Of a stretch of 64,000 nt of DNA, positions 35,826 through 47,699 are shown piece after piece. Positions within the stretch are counted from its first letter, which is position 1. Each line of letters begins with the position of its first letter. This DNA is from Casuarina equisetifolia (lineage: Eukaryota > Streptophyta > Magnoliopsida > Fagales > Casuarinaceae). The stretch lies in NCBI GenBank assembly GCA_028551475.1, contig CM052362.1, positions 5,455,354-5,519,353 of the forward strand, in the 5' to 3' direction. Position numbers and translations under genes: made by a program. The notes under the pieces are model-generated. The model was not told the DNA's origin, did no database searches, and worked only from the letters and a program-made list of their open reading frames with translations.

Positions 35826-36157
35826 GTTAAGACTGGGGGACCATCTCAAAACCCATAGGTAATGAGTGGTAGGACTCAGTCATTAATAGGGCCATTACTT
35901 GGCCATCCCGTGTTCGATGTGGGAAAGCATTCTCCAACATGCTCCCTTCCCAAAGCTGGCTCACCAGTTATGGAAGTGGTGCTCAACTTATTGGATGGTG
36001 AAGGGGAGAAGCCCATTAACCACAACAGAGGCTCAGGACATAAACCCGCTTTGATATCATGTTAAGACTGGAGGGACCATCTTAAAACCCATAGGTAATG
36101 AGTGGCAGGACCTCATTAATAAGGCCATTTCTTGGCCACCTCTCTAGATAACTCATA
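35826..36157 (-). mobile_element. Short LTR-type (TRIM-like) element fragment
   Basis: The segment TGTTAAGACTGG.GG plus 'acccataggtaatgagtgg' occurs at 35826 and 36060, same orientation. Next to the second copy the minus strand reads TGATATCAAAGC at 36058-36047, a primer-site-like sequence. The second repeat ends ...CTCATAACA at about 36157, giving a terminal repeat of roughly 98 bp. No coding capacity. The classification is inferred. Confidence 0.45.
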
Positions 36158-36874
36158 ACATCTCCAGTACACCGGTGTGAGAATTTATATGCTTTAGTGC
36201 TGTAATTTCAACATAATTGTGTTTGAGATGTAGCAGTGATTGGTGGGCAATAATGTCGTCCTTAATGCAGTGAGTAGTGTTTGCGTTATGGGGAAAAGAC
36301 ACCAAATCTTTGGACCCTAGAAAATGTTTTTCCTCATGGGTTGGTTCCAGGAATTGCTAGTTTTCAGGTCTTCCAAACACCAGATTGGGAGACGTTTCCA
36401 CGTCACCACAACACCAGAAACAATTCTCATATATACTCATTTTACAAATTATACAATCTGAAAGCTCATTATCTCCACTAAAGTACTTATAGTCATACTT
36501 TGTTATTTAAAATTTCACCTTCACCATTCATTCATCTAAAACTGAAAAAACAAACTAATATACATTCAAATATTGATGAACTTCAATTGCAACAAAATAT
36601 TATCAAAGCTCAACATGACTATTACAAGCATCCTAATACTGATTCCTTTTACTTCCAGATCCCCAATAGGCTAAACCTCTTTGGACATTAAGTAGGCCAA
36701 AGAGTTACGATTACTACTAGTCACTTTTCTTTATGTTCTTAAACTTGCTATTAAATCTCTTTTTGGTATTCCTAAAATTCTTTCAAAGTTTTCTTTTCCA
36801 TCCTCTCCTTTCTTTCTTTCTTTTTTTTTTCAATGAGGGGTACGTTTCTCTAATGAGCACTTCCCCATCTCTAT
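36158..36874. other. No gene recognised
   Basis: Nothing with a domain, and no structured repeat that I can support. Confidence 0.4.
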
Positions 36875-37450
36875 CTAACTGTCCATCCTCATATGATGTA
36901 TGGAGAAGAAGTTAATGCTCATTCTTTCAATCAAAATAATTCCTTCCAAAACAAGCTGATAAAATAGGGTCTTTGTCACATACAGTTGTCGTTTGCATTC
37001 CATAAAATTTGAAAGTGTGTCAAAGAAGATTTGAGCCACCGAAAAGGATGTATATGTGTGAGAGAGTGGAATGACATTTACGAATTTGGACAAACGACCA
37101 ACTATCGCAAAAATAGAGGTTTTTCTTTGTGAGGACAGCAATTTATCTTATTGACAAAATACATAGAAATATCATACTAGACTACAAGGGCACTGGAAGA
37201 GGTTGCAGTAATCCAAGGACTATGTTTTCCTACTTTTGTTGCACTTGACCAAATTTTTCTACGCATCCTTCATATTTTTCCAATAGAAAACATATTTTGT
37301 CCTTTGGAGAGTCTTGTGGTACCCTTCATGGGTCCTCATGAAATTCTTTTAACAAGCTGGGAATTAAGAGTGAATTAGCCAACAAGTAGATTCATCCTTG
37401 AAGAGATAACACACTATTTGAACTCCTAGAAAACCTACTACTTCGCAACT
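36875..37450 (-). pseudogene. Decayed Ty3 integrase fragment
   Basis: The minus frame 37141-36875 contains FAIVGRLSKFVNVIPLSHTY and SVAQIFFDTLSNF, aligned with the integrase core VVVDRLSKMAHFIPL...VAKEFF of the chromovirus at 25168-24983. The catalytic-region Asp before RLSK is Gly here. Sequence up to about 37450 gives scattered pieces of the zinc-binding part in other frames. It is much older than the complete Ty3 element and not derived from it. Confidence 0.65.
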
Positions 37451-37649
37451 GAGCTCATCTAGAATGAAGCCTTACATTAAGATCTACATACGTCTTCTCC
37501 ACATCCTCCGTCTCTAGTATGATAATATTTCTGCCATTTGCTTAAGTCATAACCTAGTTTTCAATAGAGGAATACTACATGTCCTTTTTTTTTTTTTCGT
37601 AAACTCATTTCCAACAAGTTCCATGTTTCATTTCATTTTTTCCAAATTG

Positions 37650-38900
37650 GATGTAGCATTCATTTATCTAATAAAATGCATACAGGTAAACAAAGTGTTT
37701 TTATGAGTTAAACTAGAACATGCTACTTCAATGTAGGACATCGACCTTCAGCTTAATGCTTATCAACCAACCCCAACTAGCAAGAAGAATACATATCAAG
37801 AGCATAGCTAAAACTGCCTATAGTCACCAGTAGAATATTTTTTTGGACTATGTTATATATGAAGACAATGTGATGCATTTTTCTTTTTAATTCCAAGTAC
37901 CTTCACAATGGACACTACTAGAACTTTTGAATGATATTAGACTACTATTTTTTTTTAATGAAATACTTAAATAGTTGAAATCAATCTAAATGTGGCCAAA
38001 GTGTAGAGAAAATACAGTACATAAGCATCTAAGTGCCCCACATTACATTCATAATAAAATTGCTTATTTTTCTTTCCTAAGAACCTAGATCTAGTGCAAA
38101 TACTTTAGTCACAGGTCCATCGTTTGATAAGGGGCACTTTTTTGTAAGTTTAACTAAATCAATGAGATACTAAATGAACACTACGAAGTCTAAATTCAAA
38201 ATTTGGCCAAAATAGGTTTCATACATTATATATGGTGCTTGTTGGGCTTAGGTTCTTTCTATGGTTCACAAAGCAATAACAATCCATACATTCTAATATA
38301 GGATTGAAGAGGGATAATGAGTGCCTAAACAAGACAAAGGGAAGAGCTCTAATACATTTGACCTTTCTAGATCACAACATTTACAACTCTTTGCGAAAAA
38401 ATAAAAACTCATTGAACTAAGGTGGCTGTGACCTACTTATTGTCATGCTCATTTATATTGAATCCACATGATTAGGGTTTTTCATATATGTGCAAAGTTA
38501 ACAATGTAAAAGTTTTTAATTACATGTGAACTAGTTTCCCGTTATCCAAGCAAGCTTGTTGTAAAATTGTGTACCACTTTGAGGAAAGCTCTCCAAGACT
38601 AGTCATCCTGGCAAGCTTTTCGTGAAAGAGTATACCACTTTGACTGGAAAGCTATCCAAGACTAGTTACTATAGTTTATGACTTTTAATGAGATCTCATC
38701 TGATATTGGCTCCAATTGCTCATACTAATTGGTATGACCTCATGCATGTCTACTCCCATAAGTCTCTAATAAACTAACATGTTATACCAATTGGTAAGAA
38801 CTCATGCACGTCTACCGCTCGCCCTATTTGCGGGTTCCTGTCGGCTCGTTTGAGAATTTTTTCCTTTCCTGAAGCCACTTCAAGGCTTCTGATGGAGTTA
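37650..38900. repeat. Duplicated non-coding block (direct to 5380-6480, inverse to 2622-3175)
   Basis: Links two earlier blocks: 37650-38700 is collinear with 5380-6480, while 38310-38900 is the inverse of 2622-3175. It carries palindromes of the ATACCAATTGGTAT type near 38725 and 38785 with small changes. No gene. Confidence 0.75.
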
Positions 38901-38989
38901 AAAAAGAACAGTTTTACCCTCACCCATTCTCTCTCGGCCATGCAGATCCTCCCACTCCACTCCTCTGCCACCGCCCACTCTATTTCGTT

Positions 38990-39280
38990 GAAATACTTAG
39001 TACTAATATAATTATCAATACTAAAATAAAATATTAAGTTCAATAAACGCTGCAGCCCAAGGAGGTTGTGTTGGGTCCTTGCAACCCCGCTCCTTCTGCA
39101 ACCGGTTGTGGCTCTAGTGTGTACTAGACTTGGTATCAATATAATTATCAACATCAGAATAGTATGAAATTTAAATTATTTTGGTGCCTCGATGTTAAGC
39201 TTATTATTTTATGCTAATAACACTTTTTTACAATACTAGTGTGCATTTTGTAAATGAAATGATATTATTTTAGGAAAATA
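38990..39280 (+). repeat. P-family 3'-flank dispersed repeat
   Basis: Starts 'gaaatacttagtactaat' and is collinear with 11941-12250. The preceding 38935-38990 ('catgcagatcctcccactcc') is a remnant of P exon 4's tail; the rest of the P gene is absent. Confidence 0.65.
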
Positions 39281-40510
39281 TCTAAAACTACATCGACTTC
39301 GAGTTTCATTGATGGGAAGGTAGAGTAGGCCAGTAAGTGATACAAAGGGTGTATTAATTTTGTGGGAAGCTGGAACGGTGTTAATGCCCGGCCTTACCAG
39401 TCCCCGAAGCTACAGTGCTACAGCTAAGGGTAGCCAATTCGTACGAAAGCTCGGACATAAACAGCACATGGGAGCTTGCTTTTGATTTTAAGACGCGTAG
39501 CTTTTATTGAATCATGAGTTATCGTTATTTGATTGGCCGAAGACAGAAGAAAGGGATCCTTGAAGATACGCCTTTTAAATGGGCTGCAGGGAAAAGCAGG
39601 CTCGACGGGACGAGAGAGACAAATTTTCTGTTTTCAGAAATCTGCACAAAGCGTGTGCTGTGCTTTTTTCGGTGAATATTTAGGCAAAATGTCAGATAAG
39701 ACCTGCCGGGGCGTGAAGCGTTGCTTTCTCATGATGCTTTTGGCTGTAAGTTGGCTGTGTCTGCAGATTTCTGTCGATTCGGGCGTTGGAGGGACTTGAG
39801 TAAACATTTTCACTCGGTCTTCTCTCTTTGTTTCACTCTCTGGGCTTTAAGGAGCATCTTATGCTCCGACCATTCTCTCACTCTCTGGGTTTTGAGGAAC
39901 ATCTTGAGTGCCTAAATCGGGCTATAGTCAAAATGCAGGTTCGCCGTCTTTCAGTTTTTTGAAACCCAGCATAAAGCTTTCACCGTGCTTTTTCCGGTGA
40001 ACCTTAAGGCAAAATGTCAGGCAAGACCTGCTAAGGGCGTTATGCGTTGCTTTCTCTTGCCAGAAGATCCCCTCTTCTTCAGATTTTCGTTCGCTGCTGC
40101 GTGGGATACGTGGAGATATGCCTTGGATGGGGGAGACATCTTTCAATTTTTTGAAGCCCTGCATGCTTTTTCCGGTAAACCTACAGGTCAAAATGTCGGG
40201 CAATGCCTGCAGAAGGCAGAATCCAAATCCCAAGGTCTGTTACTCTCTGGCAAAACATAAGGTTCGCTCTCTCATTCTCTCTCCCTCCCACTCACTCTCT
40301 CGGTTAAAGAGGTTCTCTCACACTCTGGGCATCGGTATTCTCTCTGCAGGCTCACCGTTGTTTCCAGATCCAGATCGGAATGTCTCACTCACTCTCTCCA
40401 AAAACCCAAGGTTCTCTCTCTTTCTCTCTCTTTCTCTCTCCTTCTCCCTCACTTTCTCGATTTCAGAAGCTCTCTCACCCTCTGGGTTTTGGTTTTGCAG
40501 GTGGTGGAGA
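39281..40510 (+). other. Leader region of chimeric copy 2
   Basis: Two related leader modules lie here, about 39540-39760 and 40090-40373, matching 23030-23206. They are followed by a pyrimidine-rich tract (40400-40480, ctctctctcc-like) ending in a consensus-like 'ggttttgcag' just before the exon 1 ATG. The tract may be a transcribed 5' UTR with an intron. The frames in it are chance. Confidence 0.5.
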
Positions 40511-41062
40511 ATGGCTAGACGATTGCTCAAGATGCTTCTTTCTCGCCCTCTATATGTCGCTGAAAAATGGCCGCCATTTGTATGTTCTTTCTATCCTATT
40601 GGGAATTCAAGTGCTATAATACGTATATTGCTTGCTTTAAGATATCAAAAAAATGAGTTTTATTGTGTTTGTATTGATATAAAAAAACGGGATTAGCATT
40701 TTCATTTCTAGTTTGATTGAAATCAGGGGCCAAGTTGTTGAGCAAACACGGGGTTGAGGTATTTCCCAAAGGTAATTGTTCATTATTCAAATCATTACTT
40801 TGTTCTTTTAAGAAGGAAAAAACGAAAAGTCATTTCCAGTTTTCCAAATGTGTGCTTAAGGTGAGAAACATGTGGATATCATATATTCGGTAGTATGATT
40901 TTGTGGAAATGTGAATTGGGTGTGGCGGTTACCGTTTTCGTTTTTGGTCTTTGGTTGAAATCAGGGGCTGAGTTGACTGGCAAAAAAGGGGTTCATGTTC
41001 CCTAAGGCGTGGCCATTGCTTCTGATAATGAATATAGGAAGGCAAGTCAAGATGTATTTCCC

Positions 41063-42030
41063 GCTGCCAAGCATCTCTTGGTACCTCACACCCCTCTTTA
41101 GAAAGATTTCCTTCCCGTTGCTAAACACATCTTGGTCCCTCACATGCCTCTTTTCATCTTGGTCCCTCAAAATCCACTTTCGCAAGGTTTCTTCAAAGTT
41201 TTCCTTCCCGTTGCCAAACGTCTTGGTCCCTCATGCGAAACATTTCTGTTGGAATTGGCATAAACATGTCTTCCAACGTGTCTAAAATATCAAAATCTTC
41301 AAGTACTTGCATGAATGCCATACAATAGTTATTCATGATTCTTTTGTTAGAAATAAGATTTGATTAATTAGAAGCCTGCATAAACTTTTAATTTGTAAGA
41401 CATACCTTGAATGCACCATTTACTGTCTGTCCAACCACAAGAAAAGTGCATCCTCTTCTTTAAATACATTGAAAATCTCTTGCATGTGAATCTTATCCTC
41501 AATTTTTTGCTCAAAGTGTTCCATCATAAACTTCACATCCTTTGGAAGGATTTTCAAACATATCTTGGTTCCTCACACCCCACTTTTGAAAGATTTCCTT
41601 CCTGCTGCCAAGCATCTCTTGGTACCTCACAACCCTGTTTTGAAAGATTTCCTTCTTGCTGCCAAACACACCTAGGTCCCTCAAAATCTACTTTTGCGAG
41701 GTTTCTTCAAAGTTTTCCTTCCTGCTGCCAAAATCTCTTGGTCCCTCAGACCCCTCTTTTGAAAGATTTCCTTCTCGCTCCAAACACATCTTGGTCCCTT
41801 GCATCCCTCTTTTCATTAACTTCTTTCGGCTTAGCAATCAAATCTTGGACCCTCACATTCCTCTTTTGACAAATTTCCTTCACATTGGCAAATATAGCTC
41901 CCTCCCTCACACCATGCTCGATGATCTATTCAAAAAGGTCCTTCCGTGGCTCTATATGCAGATCCTAGGGAACAAAGCCTTTGAAGAAGTGAGGGAAAGG
42001 AGCCTTCTCCCCCTCTGCCTAATATCAAGA
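41063..42030 (-). repeat. Inverted copy of the nucleotidylyltransferase 3' region, inserted into exon 2
   Basis: The reverse complement resembles 44960-45560. On the minus strand 41430-41385 encodes CTFLVVGQTVNGAFK followed by a consensus GTATGT donor, and about 41305-41240 continues LEDFDILDTLEDMFMPIP. It interrupts the second exon 2 copy of the chimeric relic after 'gatgtatttccc'. 41070-41830 is a run of imperfect repeats of about 54-66 bp ('gacc/ccaagatgtgtttggcagc...aaggaaatctttcaaaag' in reverse). The counterpart at 45120-45250 has fewer units, so the repeats expanded here. Confidence 0.65.
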
Positions 42031-44949
42031 TAATTGTTGGTAATTTCAAGTCATTACTTTGTGTTTTCAAGCAACAATTTGGGGTAAGTTTGTCCGATGA
42101 TGAAAACAAGAAAGCCAGTCAAGATGTATTTCCCAAGGTAATTATTTGTAATATCAGGTCATTGCTTTGCTTTTTTATTAAGGATGGACTTGGGGAAAAA
42201 TTTAAATTTATAAAAGAAAAGGGCCTTTTTTTTAAATGTATAGAAATTCATTTCTTTGATTATGGTCTTTCTCCAAACCAGGTAAGATCTTTGTCTGAAA
42301 GTCATTAAGAGATGCTTCTATACCTATTGGGAGGTGCATCTAAAATTCTGAGGTGCCTTTTGTCCACTCCGGGACTGTCAAGCATGGCCCTTAAGGCTAT
42401 GATTTTTCTCGGCAAGTTGTGTGATTTTAGTGCTCAAAGATATTTTCCATTTCAATGTAAGCAATCAGTGCTAGATATAATTGAGAATATGTCATTGTCA
42501 GCATATAATTGTGCACTAAGCTCTTTGGAATAGGTGAACTATCTTCTGTAATAAGGCATAATAAATAAGCTTATAAAATCTAGATACTTTAATATGATAT
42601 CATGTAGCTTTTGTTTTTCCACTTGATAGGTTCTCCAATTCTTGGTGTGGGGTTTATAAGTCTTTGGGCTAATTGGGACTATAAGAATTGTTTGGACTAC
42701 ATGTATCTTTTATTAGAATTTCAGTATCAACAAAATATTTTGTGGCTGCAGAAACACATACATTTTAGAGCTTGAGTAGAATTTATCTTCATAGAATGAA
42801 ATACACACATATTTGTCCTTGTAATATTGGAGTGTTATTCAAATATAGAGAAGTTCTTTATCTTGTTGTTTGTCTTATGTTCCTTGTGGGGTTTGTCTTG
42901 TTGCAACATTTTTTCTCTTGCTAACTTGGCTTAGCTTAGTTTTTTGTTTTATCATCATTTGCAGGCTTATGTTATCAACAAGGACGGCCGACCGACCGAC
43001 TTAAGATATTTATAATTGCACTATCGAAGGTACTTTCAATGGGATTGTCTTGGTTTTATTTGATAGTAAGAACTCCGTAGTATAGTTACATGTTGTTACT
43101 TGAATATAGGGTTTGAATAGAGAGAAAGAAGACAAGTTTTGAGTCATTTTTTACTTTAGGTATGCATTAAATGCTTAAAACAAATGTAATTGTTGAGAAA
43201 GGCTAACTGCCTCCATTTTCTTTACCAAAGATGTTATTGACTATTGAGAATTTCTAAGATGTCGTAATAAGTAGAGAAAGACATTCTAGCAAAAGAATGC
43301 ATTCTATTTGGGACATTTGAGGATATTCCCTTGATGACGATTTCTTATAACATTTAAATCTGATTTTTTGGCTCTAGACCAATTATATCAAGGTCTACTA
43401 AATCTTGTATTCTTCTCTTTCCCTGCTCTAGACATGCAATTAACATACTCGTGTGAAAAAATAAAAGGAAAGTAGAAAGTAAGGAAGGAAAAAGTTGCAT
43501 CTTAGGGGCTAAACTCAAAAGCTAAGAAAAGGTTTTTAGTGTTTATACTAAATTGAAGGATTAGGAAAAGGGAAAGAAAGAACTTGGTACTTAGCAAAAC
43601 CAAAGTTGGAAATGTATTCATATATTCATCTTTATTAAAGTTAGTTTTCTTCCTATCATATTGGTATATTAGACCTATTATTAGTTTATGTCCAAAAGTG
43701 TCAGTGAGAATTTACTTAAGAGGTAAGACACTTGTCATCAATTCTACTCTTGTTTATGCAGCATTTGTGGGGATGGGTACCCATGCTTCAAAATATCAGT
43801 AATTGATGGAAATGAACCTCCTTTGTCTATATCACAAATCAAAGATCATGTCAAGCAATTTGAAAAACTTGGTATGTTAGATTCAACATTGTTTACAGGT
43901 TTTGAATACCTTTATATAATTGATATTAATCCATGTCATTCTTTACATTATTTATGTTTTGGTAGATAATAGTTCTTAATTTGGCTTTGACCTAATTTAT
44001 AGTGCAAGATAACATGTCCTTGTATGATGATATACAATTTGAGTTTATTAAACGATTTATGTCTTTGAATAACAAGGAAGACAATAATCATATCTAGGAA
44101 GACTTCTATTTTGGAGAAAGCAAAACTTTTTCCGGGCAGTTGTTTTGTAATTGGTGCTGATACTTTGTTGAGGCTATTGATCGTAAGTAGTTTTGAATTG
44201 ATGCATTACATTTATAATTTGTTATGATATCATCACCATCATTAACCTGGCTGTTTTGACCGTACCCACACAAAGACAAACTCATGAATCATGTAATATG
44301 TGCATTGTGTTCTCAATCTTTTAGCTAGCAGTCTTAAGGGTAGACTGAAGGCCAACAAGACAATGTACCCAAAATTTGGACTCATTGTGGGGGAGTAAAA
44401 AATAAAACGTTAAGATTTGTAAACAATCATAACTGCCCTTTAGTGATGTTAATTTGCATTCAATTTTTGGTATGCTCAATTAGTTGATGAATGTCCACAT
44501 TTAGAAAACAGAAAATTATTAAAATCATTGTTCATACAAGAAAATTCCGCACATAATCATTTCTCCTTTTAGAGCTCATTACTGCATGAGAAGGAACATA
44601 CATGCTCCATTACTGTTTATGAATTTGAGGGAAATATTTTTTATTCTATTAGGTAAATATAGCTGAGGAAAAGGAAGCTAAAAACTTTCTTCTATGAGGA
44701 GGAGACATTATAGGCTTGAAGTATCTATTCATTTAATTTATTTTCCTTTCCTATTAATTGGTCTTATGCTTCCCTTCTCTCCAATCAATAACTTATTTTC
44801 TCTTTAATCAGAGATTAACAAACATGGTGAAAGACTTTCTGTGTCATTGTTGGAGATTAGTTGGTTTCTCTTGTTTTCCATGTCAATAAATGATAAGGGT
44901 CAAAGCATCACATTGCATGATAATTTTGTTTATCTTCATGATTTTTTCT

Positions 44950-45375
44950 TTTTTTAAACTTTTTTTTTTTAAATATTAGGCAAAGGAGGACAAGGTTCCT
45001 TTCCCTCACTTCTTCAAAGGCTTTGTTCTCGGGGATCTGCATATAAAGCCACGAAAGGACCTTTTTGAATAGATCATTGAGCATGGTGTGAGGGAGGGAG
45101 CTATGTTTGGCAGTGTGAAAGAATTCTTTCAAAAGAGGATTGTGAGGGTCTAAGATTTGATTAGAGTGGAGGAAGTCAATGAAAAGAGGCGTGTGAGGGA
45201 CCAAGATGTGTTTGGTAGCAGGAAGAAAATCCTTATGAAGGATACAAAGTATATGATGAAACACTTCAAGCAGAAAATTAAGGATAAGACTTGCATGCAA
45301 GAGGTTTTTAATGTATTTAAAGATAGATGATGCACTTTTCTTGTGATTGGACAAACAGTAAATGGTACATCCAAG
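44950..45375 (+). repeat. Partner of the inverted segment at 41063-42030
   Basis: Contains the same 'caaaggctttgttc', 'gatctgcatata', 'gagcatggtgtgagggagggagct' run and one to two copies of the 54-bp-type unit, ahead of the CTFLVIGQTVNG exon. Long frames on the minus strand here are antisense to it and are shared with the inverted copy by descent. Confidence 0.6.
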
Positions 45376-45656
45376 GTATGTCTTAAAACTAAAAGCTCAT
45401 GTAAGCTTTTGATTGATCAAATCTTATTTCTGACAAAAAAATCATGAATAACTATTGTATGGCATTCATGCTGGTTCTTGAAGATTTTGATAATTCAGAC
45501 ATGTTGAGAGATATGTTTATTCCAATTCCAGCAAAAATGTTTCGCATGGATTGATTAAAAATAAAAATTTAGATATGTTTGGTTTAGTACAGCTTTTAGA
45601 CATTAACTTTTTGCACTGTTGTTGAAAAGGATAATTTATTTTTATGGATGGGATGC

Positions 45657-45680
45657 ATATGTATATATATATATATGACA
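45657..45680. repeat. (TA)n microsatellite
   Basis: About nine TA units in 'gtatatatatatatatatga'. A simple repeat. Confidence 0.85.
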
Positions 45681-47699
45681 TACATAAGAATATTATCAGA
45701 TGAGATGAACGGCTCGAGACTTTCTGGTTGCAAATCAATTGTCAGCCTTTGGTTGTGTCAGATGATAAGAAATAAATAAACAAAAAAAGGAGGAGTTTGG
45801 ATTGACAGGGATCCAACTGGGAGATACTCTAGGTGGGAATCCAGTTTGGCGTTAGTGTGATATCCGCATCGGTGTAGTTTCCCTAGGCCGGGTTTTACAT
45901 GGATTGTTGTTTGAATAATCCTAGGCTAATCAGAATTTTTGTCGAATTTTGGCGCGGGCCAGATTTGTTCTTTTAGTGTGTTCAGATTTTCTCAATCAAT
46001 ATTTATTAGGTCAGAAGAAAAAGGGTTGGTGCCAAGGTTATTCAATCTGGTGGTTTTACCTTAGAACTCACTAGTGGCGTTCCTTTGGTCATTGTTAATC
46101 ACGATTTACCATGAAGAATTAAAAAGCAGTTTCTTAATCACTTAACCTTTAGTCCAGTTATTACCAATTAAAAGAAAACTGGTAAAGAAAAGAAAAGGAA
46201 AAAAGGAAAAAAGGAAAAAGAGAGGCAAGCATGACATGACTTACTATGAAGATGAAAGATGACGTTGACAGTAATAAAAAAGTTTTACAATAGATTGTAA
46301 ACAAGATCTTCTATCCCTTCAGAATTACGTGAAGTTGCAGATTTTGCAGGTGTTATCGTAGAAGAATTTCTACTATGGGCTTTGAATGGCATCACAGGAA
46401 AAGCCATGTACCTAAACTATGAGTTACGATAGTAATTTATTAACTTAAACCATAAAGATCTAAGACCATGTTTATTTGTTCCTCAAAACTTTATTATAAG
46501 GAAACAATCTATTCATATACAAAGGATTTTAAGATTTGAGAGAAATTTAGTAAGACTTTTTATATTCTAGCTTAAAAGCATATAAAAAGAGAGTAATGTA
46601 TAGAAAAGAAAAAAAAAAAGTAAGAGTGAGAGAAGGTCTAGGAGACCAACGAAACTTCATCAAAATCTATGATCATAAAATATATAAATAAATAGTGCCC
46701 TGTCCTATTGAATCTCCCTCATTATAAAGCATTGACCATTCTGAGGCATGTAGTAAAATGTGAAGAATATATTTCGTTTCTTCTATTATCAACACTAATA
46801 AGTCTAGCCAGTAATTTATATTTTCTTTTCTTCTATTTTCTGTGTTAGGTAAGTACAAAACTAGCCATTGACCAAAAAACTAGTTTTCGCTCTAGTCCTA
46901 CTTTTGTTCTAGCAGCATCCGCAACTGTGCAGCCGGCAATCAACATCATTATCTCACCGCAGGGCCAAGAAACAATCGCTAGTTCCCCAAGGACAACAGA
47001 ACCAGGACCAATATGAGATTTTCCCCCATTTATTTTTTAGTCCAGCACTTGCTTCAGAGGTTGTCTTACCAATGAAAGCATTATTCTCTATAGATGCACC
47101 TAGAATTCGACGCTTGGTTTAGAGAACTTTTATTTAGATAACGGGACAACCTGTAAGTACGTCTGCAAATATGTGTATATCCTCATGTTGCACGTGTGGC
47201 TATTAGTACTACACACAATAATACAACAGTAAGGTTGATTAAATAAAGGCAAAGGCTGACTCTTCTCAACTCTTTAGTTAGTTTATTCATGCTTTAAAAT
47301 AATCACGTATGGAGGTAATTATAAGAGTATTATAAAATATAAAAATTTATTCTTTTATTACCAAAACTTTAATTGCAAATCATGTCTCATGTCTAGAAGA
47401 TCTATTATGAGCTATCAAGCGAAATTTTTAGATTGCCTATTAGTTTTTAAAACTAGCAAGCAATCCACTACATCAAAATCCTTAGCAGAAGCCAACTATG
47501 TGTGGTTGCGTCTAATATATATAGAATAGCTTAGATAGTTAGATTGTTTAAAGACCTAGATGTTTGAGAGAAAGTTTTGGTCCCAAGTTCCAAATCCCAA
47601 ATCCTTTGCTCCACTTTTTTATCCAAAAATAAAATAATAAAAAATAAAAGGGGAAAAAAAGGAAGAAGACCTAGATGTTGACCTCAAGCAATCCACTCT
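45681..47699. other. No gene recognised
   Basis: A minus-strand frame near 47030-46880 reads HIGPGSVVLGELAIV, but it has no confirmed family. Otherwise AT-rich sequence without repeats that I can define. Confidence 0.4.

Larger units (their letters stand above)
40511..45553 (+). pseudogene. Chimeric relic copy 2: succinate-CoA ligase beta exons, CinA-like and nucleotidylyltransferase exons
   Basis: Exon 1 (40511-40579) encodes MARRLLKMLLSRPLYVAEKW. Exon 2 occurs three times: 40727-40771 (internal deletion), 40965-41062 (interrupted) and 42089-42136 (3' half, SDDENKKASQDVFPK). CinA-like remnants follow from 42310 (LLGGASKILRCLL, ENMSLSAYNCAL). Unlike copy 1, it keeps nucleotidylyltransferase-domain exons: 43762-43871 (DGNEPPLSISQIKDHVKQFE in one frame), about 44097-44181 (KAKLFPGSCFVIGADTLLRL), 45331-45374 (CTFLVIGQTVNG) and about 45470-45553 (LEDFDNSDMLRDMFIPIPAK). 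A stop right after FRMD removes the ISST-type nucleotide-binding motif normally next. Frameshifts and stops abound; nonfunctional. Confidence 0.72.

Noticed and set aside
40118..40696. 192-residue ORF upstream of chimeric copy 2
   Set aside because: It is low-complexity Ser/Leu/Pro sequence from a pyrimidine-rich leader and overlaps exon 1 in another frame.
41411..42033. Plus-strand ORFs of 125-152 residues with similar ones on the minus strand at 44908-45354
   Set aside because: They are antisense to the nucleotidylyltransferase exons and the tandem repeat. Shared residues follow from the inverted duplication.
46880..47030. Minus-strand frame with HIGPGSVVLGELAIV, resembling a hexapeptide acyltransferase
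   Set aside because: Only one hexad-like match, no repeated hexapeptide pattern, and stops nearby; too weak to name.
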